From contig NW_012236531.1 of NCBI RefSeq assembly GCF_000787575.1, positions 1,263,396 to 1,327,395 of the forward strand: a stretch of 64,000 nt of DNA, read 5' to 3'. Both the position numbers and the translations under genes were made by a program. The notes below the pieces were generated by a model. It did no database searches. It saw only the letters and a list, made by a program, of their open reading frames with translations, and was not told where the DNA came from. This document shows, one piece after another, positions 56,420-64,000 of the stretch. This DNA is from Acytostelium subglobosum LB1. Taxonomy: Eukaryota; Evosea; Eumycetozoa; Acytosteliales; Acytosteliaceae. The first letter of the stretch is position 1, and the number at the start of each line of letters is the position of its first letter.

Positions 56420-58569
56420 TAATGGAAAGAATAAGGAGCAAAAGAGTAGTCCAAAGGGTAGAAGGACTTCAATTTTACATAAGACACGTGGCGACTCTGT
56501 GGCGGGCGCGACACCATTGGACAGCTCAACATCACCACTGGTGCCATCACTCAATCTCACAGTCCCCTCCGGTCATCAGGACAAGCATCAGCAGGGAAGT
56601 CCACGAGGAGGAGCAAAACAAAGTCCTCGCACTGGCAAGACCAGTCCGCGTATGAAGCCACGCGTCACATTCTCTGAGCCAGACCAGGCCCCACCCAAAG
56701 CTCAAGCTCCAGCATCTCAACAACCACGCACAACTCAACCTGAACCTCAGCCACTACAACAGCCCCAAACTCAACCTCACACTCAGCCTCAAACTCAACC
56801 TCAAACTCTAGCGTCGACGGAAACAGCTGGCGAAGTACCTGCTGTCGCGGTACCACAAGTCCCAACACCAGAGCTGAGTATTGTAAGCGTTCCCAACATT
56901 GACAGCAACGTTGGCTATGGCAACAACACGGTGGTGTTTGTTCCAACACCCCTGCCATCCGCCGAGGATGGAGAGCTGCCACTGTCATCGGCGGCGGCAT
57001 CTGACTTCCGAGACTACACCGGAACCATCATCATGTTGCCAACGGTCGAGCCTCAAGTGCCAAAGGAGATCGAGATGAAGGACTTTACACAGGATGGCGA
57101 ATATGACGACGAGGAGGCGGCCACGCAGGACGGCGCCGACGAGTTCAACGGCGAAGAGGAGGAGGAAGTGATTGACGAGGCCGAGATCAAGAAATATCCC
57201 CCAGCACCACCCTTTAGCAACAGAGCATTCTTCAGCGAGGTGCTCTACTACTTTGGCCGTCTGCTCATCCTTGTATTATTAGTCTCGACCGTATCCGTCG
57301 GTTACGGAATGTTTGAAATCTTCCTCGGTTGTCGTTTCGTCGACGTCAGCGAGGACACCTGGCCACTATGGGGCAAGATCACCTACTCCATCAGTCGCAT
57401 TGTATTAAATGTAAGTACTCTCGGTCGCCATTTCCATCCATCATCGCGACACACTCACTCACTCACTCTACCCATACCGCCAGACCTGTCTATGCATGTA
57501 TCCCTACATATTGTTATCCCTGTCGTATGGATTCCGCATGACATTGGTCTGCTTGCCAATTGGAATAGCGTCGTCGATGGGCGCGTCGGCGTGGGCCACC
57601 TACAACATCTTCAGACCTGTTCTCAATCATAAGTTGTCACTGTTGCCATCGTACGGCTTCTTTGTCATTGCCCTGCTGGCCAGCGCCACCTACGTTGGCA
57701 AGAAGCTCAAGTCGCGCAACTTCCGTCATCTGTTCATGGGTCAGTTTGTGCTGGCCGCCGTCGCCCTCGTCTTTTACGACTTCTTCCTGGTTCAGTTCTA
57801 CATCACTACTGATGACCAGATCAAGAAGGCCGTGATCAGAGTCGTTGTGCACCCAGCCATCTGCGCCATCGCCCTGTTCATCTCACGTGCATGCTCCTCA
57901 CGTATCCGTCCCTACCACCGCGGCACCAACGTCTTCCCCGTGCTGATATTCATGTGGTTCTCGACTTACTACGGACGATTCTTCAACAGCAACATGGACC
58001 TTGGTTACATGACTGGTACAATGGCCATTGTCTCACTCCTGGAACTCATTTGGAGAACTACCTTGCGTCCACGTGACAAAAAGATCATCAATGCCATCTG
58101 CGGCTATTGCTTCAATGTTGAACTACGCCACACCAACAACTTTGAAAGGATTTACCGCGACTTCCTGCGTCATGAGCAGATGTACGAGAACTCATGTATG
58201 TAAACAATCACTCACCAGTCACTCTGGGATCATTCCATCGCCCAATAAATCACTAACATCAACTCCAATCAATCAATCAATATAGCCATCATCACGGCGA
58301 CAGCAGTATACTTGGCTTACTTCCATGTGTTTGACCCTGACAACTTGAATTACTCGCGTATCTTGGCTGGTATGGCCATCCAGTTCGCATTGGAATGGGT
58401 CACAGACTTGTTGTCATTCTACATCGAGTCTAGAGTGCACAAATTGGACATCTTGTACAGAGAGCGACATCCACGTGGCTTCCACTTTATGATCTGCTTC
58501 ACATTCTTCCTAGGCATGGCCTACTCCACATCCCGTATCATCCTGATCAACGAAGGCAAATGGTTCTAA
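55983..58569 (+). CDS. Unrecognised polytopic membrane protein with long disordered N-terminus, 807 aa, 3 exons
   Basis: Exons 55983-57410, 57484-58195 and 58286-58569. Residues 1-400 are Asn/Ser/Thr/Pro/Gln-rich, with two poly-Asn runs, then an acidic patch. From about residue 415 there are roughly nine hydrophobic segments: FGRLLILVLLVSTVSVGYGM, YILLSLSYGFRMTLVCLPIG, SYGFFVIALLASATYVGKKL, FVLAAVALVFYDFFLVQFY, AICAIALFISRAC, PVLIFMWFSTYYGRFF, IITATAVYLAYFHVFD, MAIQFALEWVTDLLSFYIES and FMICFTFFLGMAYSTSRII. No recognised family. Intron 2 has a TGGGATCATTCCA variant. Converges on the next gene with 74 bp between stops. Confidence 0.82.
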
Positions 58570-58643
58570 ATAAACCTGTACAGCAGCGCGGCCTTCAATC
58601 AACCCGCTATTTATTATGACCCAATCCACATGCATCTGTTCTT

Positions 58644-59523
58644 CTAGTACCAGCTCGAATTGGAAGGTGGAGGTGGGTAGACAACTATGGTCTCATGGGT
58701 CTGGATATCAAGGTAGACCAAGGGATAGTTGGGCATTCCATCCACTGCATAGAAAACTGGATAGCCATAAGTTTGGAGCACCTCATCAGTAGACATCATC
58801 AAGTCTGGATATTGACAGGTGTCCATGGTATTGACATCATTGGAGACTACCAATGTCTTCACCTCCTCCTCATCCGCTTCATTTCTTGGAGAACAAGGTT
58901 CGGAAGGAGTTGTCATGGGAGAAGGCAATGATGATTCTTGCTGGTACTCAATCATCTCCTGTTGGTGGTTTATCAATTTGTCCTGTGGTTGGGCCGGGTT
59001 TAAAGGCATAGCCCTCTTAGTCCTGGATGTGGTTGAAACATTCTTTGGCGTCTCCTTTAGCTTCATCAACTTCCTCTCATACAACTCATCCTTGGTCTCT
59101 ATCACATTAGGTTGGAACTTCTTCTACATTGTATCTAAGTAAGTATGTATACTTGTTTGATTAATTGTTATGTGTAACAAAGTTCTTACTTACCTCCATA
59201 TCTGGGTATTTAAGCCTCATCATATTGATTTGATTCCAAAGGTATTCAACCAGATGAACTTGAGAGTTTGGATAGGTACTAAGTATCATTACCATAGCAT
59301 CTATGTTATTAATACAACTGGATAGTACATCACGGAAGTATGGATTTGACTGGATACTGGTCATCAATTCATTATGTTGTTCAGTAGACAGGTTGTTCTC
59401 TAGTCTATAAAGTTGGATCTATTTTTTAAAAGTATTAGGTATTGGTAGGCTCATTGTTGATTGATCGGATGTACTTACAGTCCTAAGATACTTGATACAA
59501 TTCTCTGACCTTATTATATCCAT
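58644..59523 (-). CDS. Unrecognised protein, 249 aa, 3 exons
   Basis: Minus-strand exons 59523-59479, 59418-59194 and 59123-58644 join in frame. The N-terminal 90 residues are helical (MDIIRSENCIKYLRTIQLYR, NELMTSIQSNPYFRDVLSSC, LVEYLWNQINMMRLKYPDME). The rest is polar and Pro/Ser/Glu-rich and ends with a Tyr/Pro-rich stretch (FYAVDGMPNYPLVYLDIQTH, then PPPPSNSSWY). The acceptor of exon 3 must be the one at 59124-59125, because an earlier one leaves an in-frame stop. No family recognised. Regulation unknown. Confidence 0.7.
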
Positions 59524-59865
59524 ATTAGATGTTATTGTTTTCTCTCTTTTATGAATAAATATTAAGATATAAAGGATTGTTATTAATACCCTTGGGTACA
59601 CTCTGGCCTTCGGTTTCCCACTCAAGGCAGGGCCTGAGCTCTTTGATTGTTAAATAGCTAAGCTTCGGTCAATCAAACTTGGCCCCAAACTACAAGTCGT
59701 CTGTGAGAGTGAGTTGTGTGGGACCGGAATCAACTCAACATTCTCTGATCCACCCTGGATCTGGAGTGTCATTCAGGGTGACTCAATGTCAGAGAGGTAG
59801 ATAGGTTAACTATAACTCACAACCTTGGTTGTGTTTTTATTGATACGAGTGATGCTAGGAATAGA
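59524..59865. other. Intergenic between the unrecognised gene and eIF3a, with a nested inverted repeat
   Basis: Less AT-rich than most spacers here (59600-59800). Holds a nested inverted repeat: CTCTGA 59743-59748 with TCAGAG 59789-59794, and CACCCTG 59751-59757 with CAGGGTG 59774-59780. It lies in the eIF3a 3' flank on the minus strand. Confidence 0.5.
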
Positions 59866-62800
59866 TCACTTTCTCTTGTTGCCAACAGTGGTCCATCCAT
59901 CAGCATCTGGAGCGTTCTTCTCCTTCTTGGGTGGTTCATTTGGTGAACTTCTTTGAGCATCTCCTCCTCTTGGTGCGTCGTTGTTTCTCCAGTTGCCACC
60001 TTCCTCACCTCCACGTCTTGGGGCGTCGCCAAAGTCTCTTCTTGGTCTGTCACCACCAAAGTCTCCGCCTCTTCTGGGCTCACCGCCAAAGTCTCTTCTT
60101 GGGGCATCACCGCCAAAGTCTCCGCCACGTCTTGGCTCACCACCAAAATCTCTTCTTGGAGCATCGCCGCCAAAGTCTCCGCCTCTTCTGGGCTCACCTC
60201 CAAAGTCTCTTCTTGGGGCGTCGCCAAAGTCTCTTCTTGGTGCATCACCAAAGCCACCTCCTCTTGGCTTGTCTCCCCAGCCACCATCATCACCTCCACG
60301 TCTTGGGGCGTCGCCAAAGTCTCTTCTTGGAGCGTCACCAAAGTCTCTTCTTGGAGCATCGCCAAAGTCTCTTCTTGGTGCATCACCGCCAAAGTCTCTG
60401 CGTGGTGCATCACCAAAGCCTCCTCTTGGCTTGTCGCCCCAGCCTCCATCATCACCTCCACGTCTTGGTGCATCACCGCCAAAGTCTCTGTCTCTTCTTG
60501 GTGCGTCGCCAAAGTCTCTGCGTGGTGCATCGCCAAAACCTCCTCTTGGCTTGTCGCCCCAGCCTCCATCGTCGCCTCCTCTGCGTGGTGCATCGCCGAA
60601 GCCTCCTCTTGGCTTGTCGCCCCAGCCTCCGTCATCTCCACCTCTTCTTGGTGCATCGTTAAATTCTCTTCTTGGGGGCTGGTCGCCAAAGTCTCTATCT
60701 CTGTCGCCTCCTCTTCTTGGGGCATCACCCCAGCCGCCAGCGTCTCTGCTTGGGGACTCTCTCCAACCACCCTCGTCCTTCTTGGCAGGGGCAGAGTCGT
60801 TTCTCCAGCTGTCTGATTCGGTTCCACGGGTCAGGGACTCTCTCTCCTCCTTCTCTCTTCTCTCTCTCTCTCTCTTGGCGGACCAGGACTCGTTGGCGCG
60901 GGCCTCCTGCTCCTTGCGCTCCTTCTCTTGTTGCTCGAGTGCCAGACGCTTGCGCTCCTCCTCCTCCTTGGCTCTCTTCTCCTCGGCAATGCGCTTCTGC
61001 TCCTTCTTGCGCTCGCGCTTCTCCTCCTGCTCCTTGGCCTGCTCCTCGAGGAACTTCTGGAACCTCTTCTCTTGCTCGGCCTGCTGGGCGGGCAGCTGCT
61101 GTCTTCTCTTGTCGAGGATGGTGGCGGTGTACGAGACAATGTCGTCGAGCATTCTGCTCATACGCTGCTTCTCCTTGACAGAGCGATCGTGTTGCTCTCT
61201 GTGGCTCCTGAGGAACTCCTGTTGTTGCTTGGCAAAGTGCTGACGGTCCTCTGTGTGCTTGGTGTCGAGCTGGCTCTTGATGATGGGCACCTCCTCGTGA
61301 CGGTAGGCTCTCTCGAGGTAGGAGATCTGCTTGGTGAGCTTGGCAACCTTGGCGGCCATCTCGACCTTGGCCTTGTCCAAGGCGTTGATGGTCTGGTTGA
61401 CCATCTTGGAGTGGTTGGACTCCTTGTTCTCCTTCTCAATGCGACCCATGTTCTCCTTGATCAGGGCCTGCTCTCTCTCGACCTTGGCGGCAGAAGCAGC
61501 GGCGAGCTGCTCCTCCTCCTGCTGGCGACGCAGACGCTCCTGCTGCTCCATGTAGATCTTCTTCTTCTCGATGATCTCCTTACGGGCGAGGATACGGCGG
61601 TGCTCGTCGCCGAGGTTGTTGATAACCTTGACGTAGATCTCGCGCTTGGCCTTGGTGGAGGCGTCTGACTTGCGCTCCTCGTCGATCATTCTGAGTGCCT
61701 TGCGCATGCCCAGAGCGAGGCCTGAGAGCTGGTCGCCAATGTTGGCTGAGTCAAAGTCGTAGTGGCCAAAGTGGATGGCACCGTTGCGGTGGTCGATCCT
61801 GGCGCCAATCAGCTTGCTCTTGATGGCGTTGAGCAACAACAGCTCGATCTCGTTGCGGTCAAAGAATGGCACGAGCTTGACAAACTCAGAGATCTTGATC
61901 ACGTCGTAGACCTTGCCGACCTGGATGGCGATCTTGGTGAAGATGATGCGCTGGAATGCGTCGCTGTACTGCTTGAGCTGTGGGTTCTGCTCGATGAACT
62001 GGACGACTGATGTCAATTGCTTGGAGAAAGTGAGGGGCGAGGTGCGACGCTCAAACAGAGCCATGAGATCAGCGAGCTCTGGGTACACAGAGCTGGCGAC
62101 ACGCTTCACCTCTTGGAGGAGGTTGTCGCGCTTGGGGTAGGCAGACAGACCGAGCAACGATGCCAGGTTGATGTTGCGCTGCGACATTGGGTCGAACTGG
62201 AGGAGCTGGGCCGAGGTCGATGGCTCCTGGATTGGTGCCGACAGGGCAGCCACCAACAAGACCGACGAGTGCATCATGGCGTCCTCGTTGGAGAAGTTGG
62301 TGTTGAAGCTCTTGTTGTAGTAGAGATGCTTGAAGAGTGCGTAGGCGTGCAGCAGATGCGAGCCAGCGATCCAGTAGATCTGGGCCAGCTTCTGGTAGTA
62401 GGCAGCCAGCACGTTGGGCTTGGGCTTGCTGAGCAGACCAAACAGAGTGTTGATGTCCTCGATCGAGCGGAAGGCCTCCTGCCACAGGCTCATCTGGAGT
62501 GCGGCGTTGAGCTGAGCGAAACGCACGTCGATGTGGATGTAGATGCTGTCGGTGGTGATGTACTGCGACTGTCCCTTCATGAGGTTCTCGACGTGGTTGC
62601 GAAGAATGTCGCCCAGACGGTAGAAGTCCTTCTTGCGCTCGTACTTGACGCAGAAGTTGATAGCCTGCAGTGCGTATCTCTGATAGAGCGACTCGAGCTT
62701 GTTGTGCTTGAGGATGTCGATGAGGATGTGGTAGACCTCGGCCATCAGACGGAGGTATGGGGTGAGCTTGAGCTCGTTGAGTGCAGCGGCAGCCTCCTCA

Positions 62801-63242
62801 TCGAGACCGACGGACTCCTGCTCGATGACCTTCTTGGTCTCCTCGATCTTGACCTCGACCTGAGCCAAGAGATCCTTGACGATGCTGTCGTATGGAGTGA
62901 CGTTGATCTCCTTCTGACTGGTGAGAGATCCACGATACTGATGAAGACCATCCTTGATGTATGCGACCTGATCCTTTGCCTCTGGTGTGCCTGGTTGAAT
63001 GTTCACACAGAGTCTAAGATACAAGATCATAACCTGCTCCAACGATGGGCTCCAAACGTTTCTCTCCAACAACAATGATCTCATCCTGTCGATTGCTGCC
63101 ATTGGTTGACCCAATTGAACGAGTTCTATACATCATCATGATTGAATAAGGATGTAAGTTGATTGATTGATTGATTGATTGAGTGACGCGTACCATTTGC
63201 CTTCTGAAGACATGTTTCATTAATACCTAGATACTGTGCCAT
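59866..63242 (-). CDS. eif3a: Translation initiation factor eIF3 subunit A, 1102 aa, 2 exons, with a large repeat tail
   Basis: Minus-strand exons 63242-63194 and 63125-59866. The N-terminus MAQYLGINETCLQKANELVQ and the following helical repeats match eIF3a, including FYRLGDILRNHVENLMK, a PCI region (about residues 330-520, IKISEFVKLVPFFDRNEIEL and LIGARIDHRNGAIHFGHYDF), then a charged coiled coil (QQERLRRQQEEEQ; KEQEEKRERKKEQKRIAEEK). From about residue 800 to 1070 there is a repeat of DAPRRDFGDAPRRGG and GGWGDKPRGGFGDAPRR units, corresponding to the Asp/Arg-rich tail of animal eIF3a. The C-terminus is PDADGWTTVGNKRK. eIF3a is the scaffold of the eIF3 complex on the 40S subunit (family knowledge). 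Confidence 0.95.
59990..60735 (-). repeat. Tandem DAPRR/FGG repeat region of eIF3a
   Basis: About 20 units of 15-60 nt coding DAPRRDFG, DAPRRGGD and GGWGDKPRGGFG. Because of the repeat, most other frames on both strands remain open for hundreds of codons. Confidence 0.9.
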
Positions 63243-63649
63243 TGTGATTGTTTATCGATTGATTGATTAAGATTGATTGTCTAATCAATGAGATACACAA
63301 GTTATAAGTGATAAAGGGATACAGGATACACCAGAGTGAAGTTGAATGAGGGCGAGGGATGGTGGTGTGGGAAGGGTTGGAGAAAGGAACTTCAAATTGA
63401 TCACATACACCACACATTTTTTAATTTTTTTACATTCATTTCATTCGTGAGTTCAATCGAGTGTTGTTGAAGTTTGATGTGTGTAAAGGTGGCTGAGAGA
63501 ATGAAAGGAAAGGAAAGGTGTGTGGGAGAAGGGTGTACTTGTGCGAGGCGACTGACTTGAGACATTCTTCCTCTCTTCATACTCCTTAAGTGATACATAT
63601 AATATAATATAATATATATTATATACTTACTTACTTATAATATAATAGA
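63243..63649. promoter_or_regulatory. Divergent promoter region between eIF3a and the Q/G-rich gene
   Basis: 407 bp. T-rich tract at 63415-63435, TCAA repeats next to the eIF3a ATG, and a TATA-rich tract at 63600-63645 directly before the plus-strand start. No ORF supported. Confidence 0.45.
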
Positions 63650-64000
63650 ATGGAGTCTTCAAATGGCACAACGCCAACAACTGGTGGACAACAACAACAA
63701 CAACAGGGAGGCCAACAAGGCGGTCAGCAACAGCATGGCGGTCAAGGTCAGCGTAGAAATAACAACCCAAGATATCAGGGTCAGCAAGGCAACCAGCAGC
63801 AGGGCGGCGGTCAGTTCAACAAGAACAGACAGCAGGGCGGTCAGCAGGGTGGCCAGCAGCAGCGCGACGGCAAGTCTGGCGGCCAGAAGGGCGGTCAGCA
63901 GGGCCAGGACGGCCAGCAGCAGCAGCACGGTGGCAAGCATCGCAAGCCACCCGCAAACGTCGAGTCCTTCCCAATTCAATTGACTCCACAGCAGCAGCAG
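63650..64000 (+). CDS. Q/G-rich probable RNA-binding protein, 3'-truncated by the window
   Basis: ATG at 63650 (MESSNGTTPTTGGQ) is followed by 117 codons open to the window end. The sequence is Gln/Gly-rich with scattered Arg, Asn and Lys (GQGQRRNNNPRYQGQQ, KSGGQKGGQQGQ), then a more normal stretch KHRKPPANVESFPIQLTPQ. Gln/Gly/Arg-rich starts are common in mRNA-binding proteins such as Caprin, SERBP and Scd6 types, but no diagnostic motif is visible in this part. The TATA-rich DNA at 63600-63645 supports the start. Confidence 0.7.
   Translation, partial: MESSNGTTPTTGGQQQQQQGGQQGGQQQHGGQGQRRNNNPRYQGQQGNQQQGGGQFNKNRQQGGQQGGQQQRDGKSGGQKGGQQGQDGQQQQHGGKHRKPPANVESFPIQLTPQQQQ

Noticed and set aside
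59981-61243. 420-codon plus-strand frame and a 336-codon shifted minus frame over the eIF3a tail
   Set aside because: Produced by the tandem repeat; eIF3a frame has clear family sequence on both sides.

Overview
The window is nuclear DNA from a dictyostelid social amoeba (Amoebozoa). The evidence is: dense genes with short (about 60-220 nt) GTATGT/GTAAGT...AG introns full of TCAA/ATTC tetranucleotide runs, AT-rich intergenic DNA, poly-Q and poly-N tracts inside proteins, and a gene content of dictyostelid type (BTB-TLDc proteins, UNC93-like and GOST-like membrane proteins, taspase, GATA factors). Third codon positions are clearly richer in GC than in Dictyostelium discoideum, so a GC-richer lineage (Polysphondylium/Heterostelium, Acytostelium, Cavenderia or Tieghemostelium type) is more likely; I cannot name the species. 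No tRNA, rRNA, CRISPR array or intact transposon was found. Lone N bases and several one-base frame breaks at homopolymers point to a draft assembly.

Layout. 1-7.0 kb: 3' part of an LSM14/Scd6 mRNP protein, a 90-aa histidine-flanked protein, a GOST/GPR180-like seven-TM protein and taspase 1. 7.1-12.8 kb: a probable INTS8-like gene converging on UTP25. 13.1-17.6 kb: a type I surface protein and a DUF676 lipase-like protein. 18.3-21.2 kb: a local BTB/TLDc family with two small BTB genes, one full BTB-TLDc gene and one internally deleted relict. 21.6-27.1 kb: BAR-SH3 protein, UNC93-like protein, MND1 and an atypical ARF GTPase. 27.1-36.5 kb, all on the minus strand: exportin-4, a giant PPR-like mitochondrial protein and a spartin homologue. 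37.0-39.3 kb: RPL24 and RPS8, both with a 4-5 nt first coding exon. 39.7-48.1 kb: a DEP-PP2C fusion, a degraded stretch, two tandem paralogues of an unrecognised family and a long SETD3-type SET protein. 48.1-63.2 kb: GATA factor, two unrecognised membrane proteins, a CH/coiled-coil protein, an unrecognised small protein and eIF3a with a large repeat tail. 63.65 kb to the end: start of a Q/G-rich protein.

Functional themes: RNA metabolism and translation dominate (LSM14, probable INTS8, UTP25, XPO4, which exports and imports eIF5A/SOX-type cargo in animals, RPL24, RPS8, eIF3a, PPR protein). Membrane and lipid functions form a second group (BAR-SH3, ARF, spartin, lipase-like, GOST-like). Genes are individually transcribed; several convergent pairs lie only 15-80 bp apart. 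Exon models were built by hand from splice motifs and phase continuity; nearly every model closes in frame, and the exceptions are flagged.

The strongest unexplained signal is a 13-bp palindrome, TGGAATCATTCCA, found repeatedly inside introns of unrelated genes at a similar place relative to the splice sites.
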